From: JABDQA01 sp963824415
GTDB taxonomy: Bacteria; Desulfobacterota; Desulfobulbia; Desulfobulbales; Desulfocapsaceae
Length of the DNA: 64,000 nucleotides
Reading direction: 5' to 3'
NCBI GenBank assembly: GCA_963824415.1
Contig: CAWGPM010000002.1
Span: 310,001-374,000, forward strand
The notes below the pieces were generated by a model. It worked only from the letters and a program-made list of their open reading frames with translations, was not told where the DNA came from and ran no database searches. Shown here piece by piece: positions 1-8,545 of this stretch (its first letter is position 1; each line of letters opens with the position of its first letter). The translations under genes were made by a program, and so were the position numbers.

Positions 1-858
1 GCGCATCACCTTGTCTTCGATGGACGGGCAGTAACGTGCGCCAACCCCTTCGATGATGCCGGCATACATCGGCGATTGATCGATGGCGCCCCGGATGATC
101 TCGTGGGTCTGCTCGTTGGTGTAGGTGATATGGCAGGGAAACTGGGGCTGGCGGTAGTCGCCGCTGCTGGCAAAGGAAAAAAAGGCGGGCGGCTGGTCGC
201 TGAATTGCGGCTCGAGCTGGCCGTAGTCGATGGTGTTGGCGTCAAGTCGCGGGACGGTGCCGGTTTTCATGCGGCCGACCGCGAACCCCTGTTCCCGGAA
301 CCAGGCGGCCAGACTCAGCGAGGGGTTGTCGCCCATGCGCCCGGCTGGAAAATTTTTCAGCCCGATATGAATCAGGCCATTTAAAAAGGTGCCGGTCGCC
401 ACCACCACCGCCCTTACTTCGATCTCCTCATCGAGCGAGGTGCGCAACCCGACGATTTGGCCGTCTTTCACGTGCAGCGCATCGACCGTGGTTTGGCGGA
501 TGGTCAGGTTCTGCTGGTTTTCCAGAACCGTTTTCATCCGCAGCCGATAGAGCAGCCGGTCTGCCTGGGCCCTCGAAGAGCGCACGGCTGGTCCCTTGCT
601 GGTGTTGAGCCGGCGAAACTGGATTGAGGTCTCATCGATGTTTCTGGCCATCTCCCCGCCAAGCGCATCGATCTCCCGCACCAGATGTCCCTTGGCCAGT
701 CCGCCGATGGCCGGGTTGCACGACATGGCCCCGATGGTGTCGAGGTTGATCACGCAGGCCAGGGTCTTGCACCCCATCCGGGCAGCGGCCAGGGCCGCCT
801 CGCAGCCGGCATGACCGGCGCCGATTACGGCTATGTCAAATCGGTTGGTATGGTCCAT
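1..858 (-). CDS. mnmG: tRNA uridine-5-carboxymethylaminomethyl modification enzyme MnmG, N-terminal part (runs off window)
   Basis: This FAD-dependent subunit works with MnmE to place the carboxymethylaminomethyl group on wobble uridine U34 of certain tRNAs in the cytoplasm. The ATG at 858 opens MDHTNRFDIAVIGAGHAGCE, a Rossmann FAD-binding motif (GAGHAGCEA) at the extreme N-terminus, typical of GidA/MnmG. The visible 286 codons end with RYCPSIEDKVMR, the conserved MnmG segment found near residue 280, so about half of the usual ~620 residues lies outside the window. The gene sits 3 bp downstream of the methyltransferase gene and belongs to the mnmE-containing minus-strand block. The frame is open from 858 to base 1 with no stop. 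Identification is secure; nothing can be said about the C-terminal half. Confidence 0.95.
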   Translation of the reverse strand, partial: MDHTNRFDIAVIGAGHAGCEAALAAARMGCKTLACVINLDTIGAMSCNPAIGGLAKGHLVREIDALGGEMARNIDETSIQFRRLNTSKGPAVRSSRAQADRLLYRLRMKTVLENQQNLTIRQTTVDALHVKDGQIVGLRTSLDEEIEVRAVVVATGTFLNGLIHIGLKNFPAGRMGDNPSLSLAAWFREQGFAVGRMKTGTVPRLDANTIDYGQLEPQFSDQPPAFFSFASSGDYRQPQFPCHITYTNEQTHEIIRGAIDQSPMYAGIIEGVGARYCPSIEDKVMR

Positions 859-861
859 AAG

Positions 862-1743
862 CTAAGATTTCTGGGTCTGGCGTTTCGACTCCAGTACCTC
901 TTGTACGTTTGTCCAGTGCAGCAGGGCCCAGCGCTGGGGGTGATTTCTCTCGATGACGATATAATCGTCCTGCTGTTCGATAATTCGGCCCCTGAGAAAT
1001 TGTCTGAGGCGTTGCTCTTCATCGTCGCTCAGCTCTTTGAACATCCAGGCATAGGACTGCAGGGCGTGGTCCAGGTCGCTGAAACGGAGTTCACGATCCA
1101 GTTCGATATGGCTGATCTGAGGATGGATGCCGAGCGTATAGAGCATATTCAGGGTGTAGATGTAGTCGGGGCCTGAGGCGAATGGCCGGCCGATTGCCTC
1201 GAAGGCGTCCGGGTCAAAGGGTGACGGTTCGATCCGTTCGGCGATGATAATCCGTCCTGTTTTTTTACGGCAGTGATCCACCAGCTTGCGCAGACCCATC
1301 AATGGGTATTCTATATTCATCGAGCGCGAGGCGATTACGATATCGTAGGTTTCGATATCATGCTGCCGCCAGTCATCTTCCCAGGCACACCGGACAGCGC
1401 GGATATTGGTGAGGCCCTGACTGGCGGCCTGCTCATTCAAACAATCGAGCATCCCCTGGGAATAATCCAGGGCGGTGACCTGCTCAACCCGCTGAGCGAT
1501 CGGCAGGGCCAGCGTGCCCGGACCGCAGCCGACATCGAGCACATGCATGGTATCGCGCAGATCGAGATGCGCGAGAAACTGGTCAACATATGGGGAGGCC
1601 CTGGTCCTGGCAGAAAAGGCCGCCGCCTTGCTGTCCCACTCGCGGACCCCTTTGCTCTTCCAGGATTTACTTACCCTGGCCTGCTGCCAGAGCAGTTCCC
1701 AGTCGATGTCCGAATAGGTATTGATCTGCTGGATCGTGGTCAT
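862..1743 (-). CDS. Class I SAM-dependent methyltransferase of unknown substrate
   Basis: A 293-residue protein with a Rossmann-like methyltransferase core. Motif I, LDVGCGPGTLALP, lies near residues 69-81, followed by an acidic strand-2 end (ALDYSQGML) and a motif IV-like YDIVIASRSMN. The C-terminal third is variable and charged. The ATG at 1743 is preceded by AGGA about 5 bp upstream. The gene starts 17 bp after the mnmE stop and ends 3 bp before the mnmG start, so it is almost certainly co-transcribed with the two tRNA-modification genes. In many bacteria the methyltransferase near mnmG is the 16S rRNA enzyme RsmG, but this protein is longer and its motifs do not read as RsmG to me. Its position suggests, but does not prove, an RNA substrate. 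Confidence 0.8.
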   Translation of the reverse strand: MTTIQQINTYSDIDWELLWQQARVSKSWKSKGVREWDSKAAAFSARTRASPYVDQFLAHLDLRDTMHVLDVGCGPGTLALPIAQRVEQVTALDYSQGMLDCLNEQAASQGLTNIRAVRCAWEDDWRQHDIETYDIVIASRSMNIEYPLMGLRKLVDHCRKKTGRIIIAERIEPSPFDPDAFEAIGRPFASGPDYIYTLNMLYTLGIHPQISHIELDRELRFSDLDHALQSYAWMFKELSDDEEQRLRQFLRGRIIEQQDDYIVIERNHPQRWALLHWTNVQEVLESKRQTQKS

Positions 1744-1760
1744 CTATTCCTGCATATTAA

Positions 1761-3146
1761 TTATTTGCCGAGGCAGAATTGCTCAAAAATCACATCGAGC
1801 ATGTCTTCGGTGGTTGTCTCCCCGACGATTTCACCCAGATACTCAAGCGCCTCAAGCAGATCCACGGCGATCAAATCATTGGTCAAGCCGCTGCGCAAGC
1901 CTTCACTGACCTGCTCTACGGCTCGCCGGGTCTTCTCCAGTGCCGCTTTCTGCCTGAGATTCGGAGCGCAGCCCTCCTCCTGCCACTGTTCTGTGCCGCC
2001 GGTGATCCTGGTAAAGATTTCTTCTTTGAGGGCGGCAAATCCATCCAGAGTGAGCGCCGAGATTTCGATCGCGGCTTCAAAGATCTGGGGGTCCTTTTGC
2101 CTTTCGATCACCCGGGGCAGGTCGCTCTTGTTAATTACGGTGATGATCGGCTTGTGGGAAACGGAGTTGAACAGACTGCGCTCTTCGTTCAGCAGAGTGC
2201 GGGAGCCGTCAAGCAGAAACAGTACCAGATCGGCCCGGTTGATCGACTCCCGGGCCCGCTTAATGCCGAGTTGTTCGACCTCTTCGCCATCGTCTCGAAT
2301 ACCGGCGGTGTCGACGATACGCACCGGGATACCGTTGATGTCCACATACTCCTCGATGGTATCGCGGGTGGTGCCTGGAATCGCGGTGACCAGAGCCCGC
2401 TCCTCCTGCAGGATCGCATTCATCAGGCTCGATTTGCCGACGTTGGGCAGACCGATGATAACAATTAAAACGCCTTCACGGACGATGCGACCGGTGGCGC
2501 TGCTGTCGATCAACCGAGTAAGCGGCCCGGCCACCTCATTTTCAAGCTGGGTGAGCAGCCCGCTGTGGTCGACGATTTCAATTTCATCTTCGGGAAAATC
2601 GATGGCGGCTTCGAGCAGGGCTCGGAGTTCCACGAGCCGCTTACGCATCGTGTCCACTTCCCGGTAGAGCGCCCCGCTCATCTGTTCCAGCGCAAGATCG
2701 ACCCCTTTTCTGGTGCGTGCCGAGAGAATATCGATGACCGCCTCGGCCCGGGTCAGATCGATTCGCCCATTGAGAAAGGCGCGTTTGGTGAACTCACCGG
2801 GAGCCGCCAGTTCGGCACCGTGTTCGAGAATCAGTTCAAGTACCGAGCGCATTACCAGAAAAGAGCCGTGGCAATGGATTTCCACCACATCTTCTCTGGT
2901 ATAGGTTCGGGGTGCGCGCATGAAAACGACCAGCACTTCATCGTGCAGGGTGTTGGTTCTGCCGTCGACGACGGTGCCGTAGTAGAAGCGGTGGGATTCA
3001 AACCTGCAGGAGGAATCGGCGGGCACAAAGATGTCCTGCACGATGGTGCGGGCCCGCTCGCCGCTTATTCGGATAATGCCGATACCGCCTGCTCCGGGCG
3101 GGGTGGAAATGGCGGCTATGGTCGTGTTCTGGCTGGCGGATGTCAT
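1761..3146 (-). CDS. mnmE: tRNA modification GTPase MnmE (TrmE)
   Basis: This potassium-stimulated GTPase partners MnmG in wobble-uridine modification of tRNA. The N-terminal formyl-tetrahydrofolate-binding domain opens with TIAAISTPPGAGGIGIIRISG. The inserted G domain shows G1 GLPNVGKSSLMN, G3 DTAGIR and G4 NKSD. The protein ends in FCLGK, matching the family's C-terminal C-[IVL]-GK with its catalytic cysteine. I chose the ATG at 3146 (MTSASQNTT), which has AAGGA about 10 bp upstream; an in-frame start at 3206 would add 20 residues not typical of the family. Product length of 461 residues is normal. Downstream are the methyltransferase and mnmG, and upstream is jag, giving the usual rpmH-rnpA-yidD-yidC-jag-mnmE-mnmG order with one extra gene. 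Confidence 0.96.
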   Translation of the reverse strand: MTSASQNTTIAAISTPPGAGGIGIIRISGERARTIVQDIFVPADSSCRFESHRFYYGTVVDGRTNTLHDEVLVVFMRAPRTYTREDVVEIHCHGSFLVMRSVLELILEHGAELAAPGEFTKRAFLNGRIDLTRAEAVIDILSARTRKGVDLALEQMSGALYREVDTMRKRLVELRALLEAAIDFPEDEIEIVDHSGLLTQLENEVAGPLTRLIDSSATGRIVREGVLIVIIGLPNVGKSSLMNAILQEERALVTAIPGTTRDTIEEYVDINGIPVRIVDTAGIRDDGEEVEQLGIKRARESINRADLVLFLLDGSRTLLNEERSLFNSVSHKPIITVINKSDLPRVIERQKDPQIFEAAIEISALTLDGFAALKEEIFTRITGGTEQWQEEGCAPNLRQKAALEKTRRAVEQVSEGLRSGLTNDLIAVDLLEALEYLGEIVGETTTEDMLDVIFEQFCLGK

Positions 3147-3249
3147 GAATGGTGCATCCTTGAAAAAGTCAGGCCGGACAAAATTGCCCGGCCTGGGATA
3201 GATCAAGTGAGATTAACTCAGAGGTGGCAAAACAGCCACTTGTTTCTGA

Positions 3250-4266
3250 TCAGCTCTCCTGCTTGGGACCGGTTCCGCCCTTTCTGCGGCTTTTGCTTCT
3301 GCCGCGTTTGCGGTTGTTGTTCTTGCGGCCTTTGCCCGGTTTGTAGATCAGCACCTTTTTGAACAGCCCATCGCCAATGCTTCTACTTCTGATATCGGGG
3401 TCGTCCTGCAGAGCGACATGGACGACCCTGCGCTCAGACGGGTTGAGCGAGGAGATGACCTGGGTCTTGCCGTTTTCTTTGACCAGACCGGCGTATTCAG
3501 CGGCCTGCTCGCGCAGCTCCTGGTACCTGCGTTCGCGGTAGTCGCCCACATCGATGGTCAGTTGAATTCTGCCGGAAATTTTTTTGGCGACGATCTTACG
3601 CAGCAGATACTGCAGGCTGTCGAGGACCCGGCCGTCCTGGCTGGTCAGGGTCTCTTCATGCTCGGCGCTGACCCGGCAGTGGGCGGTGCCGTCGACGTCC
3701 TCGACCGTGACCGTGGATGTGCATCCCATCAGCTCGAGAATGGTCTTCAGGTCGTCTTTGATGATGGCCAGTGACTCGGCGGACAGCTCGACCAGTTCAT
3801 CAGCTTGAGCATCAGCTGCGCTTGCCGGGGTGTCGTCGTCGCTGCCGTTGGTATCAATACTTACGGGCTCGGCTTCTGGGTGCTCGGCCTGTGGTTCCGC
3901 CGCGGTGGGCTGGGCAAGCTCCTTAACAGGCTCCTCCACTACAGTCTGAGGTTTTTCAGTCTCGGCCGGAGGGCTCTTTTTCCTGGCGGGTCTGGCCGGC
4001 CTGGGTTTTTTCTTCGGCTTTGGAGCCGGGGACTCGGTGGAGGGTGGCTGCTGCGGGGCAGCAGCCTGCTCCTCATTCTGCTTGATGGCCTGCTGGATGC
4101 GCACCCTGATATGGGCCTTCTGGCGTATCAGCCCGAATATGCCTTTGGTGCCGGTTTCAATAACCTCGATATCGAGCTGTTCCTGCGGGGTTCCTAAGGT
4201 TTCACAGGCCTCCCTGATCGCCTCGGCCACGTCCTTTCCATAAAAATCTTTACTATCCGCTGACAT
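3250..4266 (-). CDS. jag: Jag/KhpB RNA-binding protein (SpoIIIJ-associated)
   Basis: A 338-residue RNA-binding protein that by family knowledge acts in post-transcriptional control of cell elongation or division and is normally encoded beside yidC. Residues 1-52 form a Jag-N domain (KDFYGKDVAEAIREACETLG, then GTKGIFGL). Residues ~55-155 are a low-complexity Pro/Glu/Ala/Lys linker. A KH domain (~165-240, with VDGTAHCRVS and LQYLLRKIV) and an R3H domain (~245-310, with YRERRYQELREQA and LNPSERRVVHVAL) follow. The last ~25 residues are strongly basic (RKRGRSKSRRKGG), an extra nucleic-acid-binding tail. The start at 4266 has AGGGATG just upstream. It lies 49 bp downstream of yidC, consistent with co-transcription. 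Confidence 0.92.
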   Translation of the reverse strand: MSADSKDFYGKDVAEAIREACETLGTPQEQLDIEVIETGTKGIFGLIRQKAHIRVRIQQAIKQNEEQAAAPQQPPSTESPAPKPKKKPRPARPARKKSPPAETEKPQTVVEEPVKELAQPTAAEPQAEHPEAEPVSIDTNGSDDDTPASAADAQADELVELSAESLAIIKDDLKTILELMGCTSTVTVEDVDGTAHCRVSAEHEETLTSQDGRVLDSLQYLLRKIVAKKISGRIQLTIDVGDYRERRYQELREQAAEYAGLVKENGKTQVISSLNPSERRVVHVALQDDPDIRSRSIGDGLFKKVLIYKPGKGRKNNNRKRGRSKSRRKGGTGPKQES

Positions 4267-4314
4267 ATATCATCCCTGGTTTGTGTTATCCACCATGGCA
4301 TCTGTCTTCTGCTG

Positions 4315-5997
4315 CTAACCGGCGGCTTGTGCAGGTTTGTTCTGCCGGTTGATAAGGTATTGCTGGAGAATTGACAGCAGGTTGTTGACGAACCAGTAGA
4401 GCACCAGACCAGAGGCAAAATTGACGAACATGACGGTGAAAATCAAAGGGAGAAACATCATGATTCTGGCCTGGGTCGGGTCGGCCGTGGTGGGGGTCAT
4501 CTTTTGCTGGAGGAACATGGACGCGCCCATCAGCAGCGTCAGAACCGGCAGCCCACCCAGATAGGGCAGGTCAAAACCGAGGTAGAGCCGGTCTGGAGCC
4601 GAGAGATCGTTGATCCACAGCATGAACGGGGCGTGCCGCAACTCGATCGATTGCAGCAACACCTTATAGAGCGAGAAAAACACCGGAATCTGCAGAACCA
4701 TGGGTAAACAGCCGCCCAGCGGGTTTACTTTGTAGGTTTTGTAGAGACTCATCATCTCCTGGTTCATCTTGGTCGGGTCGCTCTTGTACTTCTCCTTGAG
4801 TTTGACCACCTTGGGCTGAAGTTTCTGCATGTTCTTCATGGACTTCAGACCCTTCTGGGTGATCGGCCAGAAAACGGCTTTCAGGATAACGGTCACCATG
4901 ATGATGGCGATCCCGTAGTTTCCAACCACCGAATAGAACCAGTTGAGCATGTAGAGCATCGGCTTGGCGATCACGTCGAACCAGCCGAAATGAATGATTT
5001 TACCGAGATTGTATCCGGTTTCTTTGAGCAGGCTCAGTTTTTTAGGGCCGTAGAAGAGCTGGTACTGATACTTCTTCTGGGCCTGCGGGGCAAGTGTTTC
5101 CAGCGGTGAGAGCAGGTCGATGGAGACCAGTTCATCGGCGGCATTCATGGTCACCGAAACGGCTTCATCACCAGGTATCAAGCCACAGAGGAAATAGGTA
5201 CCCGTATAGGCGACCCAGTAAAAAGTACCCTGGACCGTTTTGGGGCCGTCCTCGAAGGTTTTCAGCTTGAATTCCTGCAACCCGCCTGCCTCGCTGTAGA
5301 GTGCCGGTCCGCGGAACAGCCAGTTGCTGGCTTTGGTGAGAGCACCAAAGGGCATATTTCTCTGATGCAGCCCCGCTGAACCCTGCAGGACCTGGCCGCT
5401 GGCGTTGACCACGCTGACATCATGGGCGATCAGATATTCCGAGCGGTTGAAGACGTAAGTCCTGATTACCTCCAGGCCGGCAGGACTGGTGGCTCTCAGC
5501 ACGACCGTGGCGCTGTTGGTCTTGGGGTCGAATTCAACTCTTTCCTGATCGAGAGTATACAGTGTGTTCTGCGGAAACGCGCTGCCCCAGCTGAAGGTGA
5601 GCGGATATCCCTGGTTGGCTGCGGTTTTGATCAGGTTAATGCCAGGAGAGTCTGCGCTGTTGTCTTCCCGAAAATTTTTAAGCAGAAAACTGGTGATGAC
5701 ACCGCCCTGTTCACTGAGCGTCGCAGTGTAGAGATCGGTGTCGATAACAATCTCTCTGGCAGGTCGACCATCGGCCACCACTGGTGGCTGCTGCTCGGCG
5801 GCCTGGGCCGGGACTTGCTGGGGGGCGGTAAACTCGGGTGCGGTAGGCTGCTGCTGAGGCTGGGCCGGTGCAGCCGCCTCTTCGGTTGCGGTCTCGACCT
5901 GCTCAGGCTGCTGGGCAGGGCCGATGAAAAAGTACTGGTAGCCAAGCAGAATGATGAATGAAATCAGGATAGCCAGAAAGGCTCTGTACATGTCCAT
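4315..5997 (-). CDS. yidC: Membrane protein insertase YidC
   Basis: A 560-residue inner-membrane insertase of the Oxa1/YidC/Alb3 family. The order is an N-terminal membrane segment (residues ~4-22), a Gln/Pro/Ala-rich linker, the large periplasmic beta domain typical of Gram-negative YidC (~65-340), and the five-helix insertase core (~350-550) with its KGLKSMKNMQKLQPK coiled segment and a conserved arginine region before it. The length and the periplasmic domain argue for a Gram-negative host. Two adjacent ATG codons (5997 and 5991) could serve as start; the first is used. The gene lies downstream of yidD and upstream of jag in the conserved ribosome/secretion block. Confidence 0.96.
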   Translation of the reverse strand: MDMYRAFLAILISFIILLGYQYFFIGPAQQPEQVETATEEAAAPAQPQQQPTAPEFTAPQQVPAQAAEQQPPVVADGRPAREIVIDTDLYTATLSEQGGVITSFLLKNFREDNSADSPGINLIKTAANQGYPLTFSWGSAFPQNTLYTLDQERVEFDPKTNSATVVLRATSPAGLEVIRTYVFNRSEYLIAHDVSVVNASGQVLQGSAGLHQRNMPFGALTKASNWLFRGPALYSEAGGLQEFKLKTFEDGPKTVQGTFYWVAYTGTYFLCGLIPGDEAVSVTMNAADELVSIDLLSPLETLAPQAQKKYQYQLFYGPKKLSLLKETGYNLGKIIHFGWFDVIAKPMLYMLNWFYSVVGNYGIAIIMVTVILKAVFWPITQKGLKSMKNMQKLQPKVVKLKEKYKSDPTKMNQEMMSLYKTYKVNPLGGCLPMVLQIPVFFSLYKVLLQSIELRHAPFMLWINDLSAPDRLYLGFDLPYLGGLPVLTLLMGASMFLQQKMTPTTADPTQARIMMFLPLIFTVMFVNFASGLVLYWFVNNLLSILQQYLINRQNKPAQAAG

Positions 5998-6072
5998 GGT
6001 CGTGTGTGGATCCTTTTTTAGGTGATGTACCGGGGGCGGGGATATAATGACATGAGTTATGCCGGACCGAAT

Positions 6073-6306
6073 TTATGCCGGATCATATCCGCCGCGGGAG
6101 AAAGGATGGCACCGCATTATGCGCCACAGACCTTTTCCGATTCCACGCAGGGCACCGTACTTGTTAATTGCCTCGATTGTGTAAGCAGAACAGGTCGGGT
6201 GGAAACGACAGGCAGGGAAGAACAGCGGCGACATCAAGTACCGATAGCCCTTGATCAGGGTGATGGATGTGCGAGCGATCAAGTTCGGTTTTCTGGCTGC
6301 GTTCAT
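6073..6306 (-). CDS. yidD: Membrane protein insertion efficiency factor YidD
   Basis: A 77-residue member of the YidD family (older name UPF0161). It shows the invariant family core: a basic N-terminus, then GYRYLMSPLF, CRFHPTCSAYTIEAI and RCHPFSRGGYDP. The family assists YidC-dependent insertion at the cytoplasmic face of the inner membrane through an amphipathic helix. Its start codon overlaps the rnpA stop by 4 bp, a classic translationally coupled arrangement. The 75-bp gap before yidC contains nothing else recognisable. Confidence 0.94.
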   Translation of the reverse strand: MNAARKPNLIARTSITLIKGYRYLMSPLFFPACRFHPTCSAYTIEAINKYGALRGIGKGLWRIMRCHPFSRGGYDPA

Positions 6307-6653
6307 GGGTGCATCGAGTGCGAAGACATCAAATCTGCCACTGCCTGTGTTATAAGAACTGGAGAATTAAGCGAAAAATCAGGACGTACCGCTATCACGA
6401 TATCTGCATTGCCGGGATAGCATTCCCGGTTGAGCCGAAACGATTCTCTAAAAATTCGTTTAATCCGGTTCCTGGCAACTGCTCCTTTCAACTTTCTGCT
6501 GATACTTATGCCGATTCGGTTGTAACCTCGGTCAGTGGCAACAAAAACAATGCTAAAGCCCTGTCCGTGCAACCGTCTGCCATGTTTGTAAACGTAATCA
6601 AATTCCCAGTTCTTCCGCAGGCAACAGTGTTTCGGAAGCGCAAACCGGTGCAA
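6303..6653 (-). CDS. rnpA: Ribonuclease P protein component
   Basis: A small basic protein (116 residues) that binds the catalytic RNase P RNA and helps it mature the 5' ends of tRNAs. The diagnostic basic helix AVARNRIKRIFRESFR lies near residues 52-67, preceded by the FxxVYKHGRRLHG strand region (aromatic substrate-binding cleft). It starts 6 bp after the rpmH stop and overlaps yidD by 4 bp. The rpmH-rnpA-yidD coupling is near universal in bacteria, which reinforces the call. Confidence 0.95.
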   Translation of the reverse strand: MHRFALPKHCCLRKNWEFDYVYKHGRRLHGQGFSIVFVATDRGYNRIGISISRKLKGAVARNRIKRIFRESFRLNRECYPGNADIVIAVRPDFSLNSPVLITQAVADLMSSHSMHP

Positions 6654-6659
6654 TGAGAA

Positions 6660-6797
6660 TCAGGCGGACAACCGCTTGCGGCCCTTGGCCCGGCGGGCAT
6701 TGATGATTGCACGTCCGGCCTTGGTGCTCATGCGGGTCCGAAAACCATGGCTTCTTTTACGTTTTATGTTGCTCGGCTGAAAAGTTCTTTTACTCAT
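6660..6797 (-). CDS. rpmH: Large ribosomal subunit protein bL34
   Basis: A 45-residue, very basic ribosomal protein. The reading is MSKRTFQPSNIKRKRSHGF, then RTRMSTKAGRAIINARRAKG and KRLSA, which matches the bL34 consensus along its whole length. The ATG at 6797 is preceded by an AGGGGAT ribosome-binding site about 8 bp upstream. It is the first gene of the minus-strand block leading to mnmG. A TTGACA-like hexamer on the minus strand (6864-6869 on the plus strand) lies ~70 bp upstream, but I could not match a convincing -10 to it. Confidence 0.97.
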   Translation of the reverse strand: MSKRTFQPSNIKRKRSHGFRTRMSTKAGRAIINARRAKGRKRLSA

Positions 6798-7137
6798 TGG
6801 TTACATCCCCTTGACACGTCAGTCTCAGCGTTGTTTCCAATACGTTCACTGACGGTCAGTATCTGTCAAACTATTGTTATCGATATCAATATGTTATGGG
6901 TGATGAACAATAATCTGCCCACCAATGGAAACAATAAAATAACAAAACAATGAAACTAACCATACTATGGAATAACTGTCAAACATTTTCCAGGCGGTGT
7001 CAATGAGTGCCGTTGAACTATAGACGATGCTGTGCTAGGTTCGCAAGACGGGCCTGGTGTTTTCCAGCGACCTCGCAAAATAACCCGTACAATCAATCAG
7101 CCCCTTACCTGACGCCACAGGGCATGAGGAAACCCGA
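6798..7137. other. Divergent intergenic region between rpmH and the moeA-like gene
   Basis: This 340-bp gap is where dnaA or oriC often lies next to rpmH. I found no TTATCCACA-type DnaA boxes, no AT-rich 13-mers, and no open reading frame with a plausible start. The stretch 6870-6960 is moderately AT-rich. A GAGGAAA ribosome-binding site for the moeA-like gene sits just before 7138. Promoters for both flanking genes must lie here, but only a weak minus-strand -35-like TTGACA was noted. Confidence 0.6.
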
Positions 7138-8340
7138 ATGAAGCCGATGACCTTTGATCAAGCCCTGGACGTGATTCTTGAGAACACGGTGGTCTGTGAC
7201 TGTGGTCAGGTATCACTGGAGCACTGTCTGGGCAGAATCAGCTGCCCGGGTAACCGGGCCAGGCTGGCGATACCCTGTTACGATCAATCCACCCGCGACG
7301 GCTTTGTGCTCCGCGGCAAAGGCAGGCCTGCTCAGCAAGGCAGAAACGGGTTCATGCTGGGCGGGGAAATTCCGGCAGGACCGTCAGCGCAGTTTGAAAT
7401 CGGGCCTGACCAGGCCTACCGCATCATGACCGGCGCTTACGTGCCGCAGGGCGCCGAGCGAGTCGTCCCCCAGGAGGCCTGCACCCTGTCTGGTAATGAG
7501 GTACTGGTACCGGTGGAGATTTTCTCCGATCAGCGTTGTTATATCAGGCGAATCGGCAGTGAGCAGCGGCGGCAGGAGGCGCTGGTACCACCCGGCACTG
7601 AGCTGGGCGAATTTCACCTGGCCCGGCTGGCGGCCGCTGGCAACGAATTGGTGGATGTGTATCGCCGGCCCCGGGTTGCATTCTTCTGCAGCGGCAGTGA
7701 GTTGGTGATGGCCGACCAGCGCGTCGACAACGGCCAGAAGGTATCTTCGAACCATTACCTGCTGAAATCTTTGATAGAGCGCTACCGTGGGGTGGCCAAA
7801 GATTACGGCATCGTGGTCGATAGGCGCAAGGATATTGCGGCGCTGCTGAGAAAAATCCAGCAGGCCTCGGTGGATATCATCATCAGCACCGGTGGTGTCG
7901 GCCCCGGGAAATACGACTTGCTGGCAGGGGCATTGCTCGATGTCGGGGCAGAAGTGCTCTACCGTGCGCTGCTGGTCAGGCCCGGCAGAAAAACCCTATT
8001 TGGCCTTATCGGCAAAACAATCTATTTCGGCCTGCCGGGACCTCCTTCGGCGGTGAATATTCTTTTTCACGAATTGATTGGTCCCGCCCTGGATAAGATG
8101 AGGGGTTTGGCAGCGGCAGAAAGCCGCAGGACAGCAGCCAGGCTGCTGCATGATATTTCCTTAAAGCCCGCCGATCTACACTGTTTCAGACCGGGTTACT
8201 ATGAACTGCAGGACGGCAGCGTCAGAGTTCGTGAAGCGGAGCGGCAGGAAGCACCAAATTGCCATATTATCCTGGAGCCCGGCCGATCTTCTTATTCTGC
8301 CGACGAGCTGGTTACGGTCAACCGGCTCGACCGGCGCTGA
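7138..8340 (+). CDS. MoeA-like molybdopterin molybdotransferase, divergent
   Basis: A 400-residue protein of the MoeA/gephyrin E-domain family, which inserts molybdate or tungstate into adenylylated molybdopterin. Recognisable blocks are STRDGFVL (family STMDGYA), GGEIPAG, RIMTGAYVPQGAERVV (family RIMTGAPVPxGADAVV), FFCSGSELV, a QKVSSNHYLL segment, ISTGGVGPGKYD and GLPGPPSAV. Several normally fixed residues are altered: the metal-site motif GGVSxGxxD reads GGVGPGKYD, and GLPGNP reads GLPGPP. This looks like a specialised paralogue rather than the housekeeping MoeA. GAGGAAA precedes the ATG. Other cofactor genes occur in the window (moaA, MOSC, fdhD, mobB), but none is in the same operon. Confidence 0.85.
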   Translation: MKPMTFDQALDVILENTVVCDCGQVSLEHCLGRISCPGNRARLAIPCYDQSTRDGFVLRGKGRPAQQGRNGFMLGGEIPAGPSAQFEIGPDQAYRIMTGAYVPQGAERVVPQEACTLSGNEVLVPVEIFSDQRCYIRRIGSEQRRQEALVPPGTELGEFHLARLAAAGNELVDVYRRPRVAFFCSGSELVMADQRVDNGQKVSSNHYLLKSLIERYRGVAKDYGIVVDRRKDIAALLRKIQQASVDIIISTGGVGPGKYDLLAGALLDVGAEVLYRALLVRPGRKTLFGLIGKTIYFGLPGPPSAVNILFHELIGPALDKMRGLAAAESRRTAARLLHDISLKPADLHCFRPGYYELQDGSVRVREAERQEAPNCHIILEPGRSSYSADELVTVNRLDRR

Positions 8341-8545
8341 GTGCAAGCGGAGAATCTGGTGCCCGTTGTCTGCGCGGTGAGATTGCGGCCTTGAGAAATT
8401 GTCGCTCTGCGCTGCTCATGAATATGTTAATCCTGGCAATGCGCGCCTGCTGGTTGCGGCGAATTTCTTGCCCGCGCCTTGATTTTGAACGAAAATCCTA
8501 ATTTTACAGCTACCCTTTATAATTAACAGCAGTGAGCAGGCTGAA

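Noticed and set aside
1273..2667. 464-codon plus-strand ORF opposite mnmE and the methyltransferase gene
   Set aside because: It is a shadow of well-identified genes on the other strand; its product is Ser/Arg-rich without any domain.
4280..4300. TTATCCAC-like single DnaA-box match
   Set aside because: A lone near-match in the short jag-yidC gap with no clustering or AT-rich element is expected by chance.
6864..6869. TTGACA on the minus strand as the rpmH promoter -35
   Set aside because: No -10 hexamer with acceptable spacing was found, so it was not listed as a promoter.
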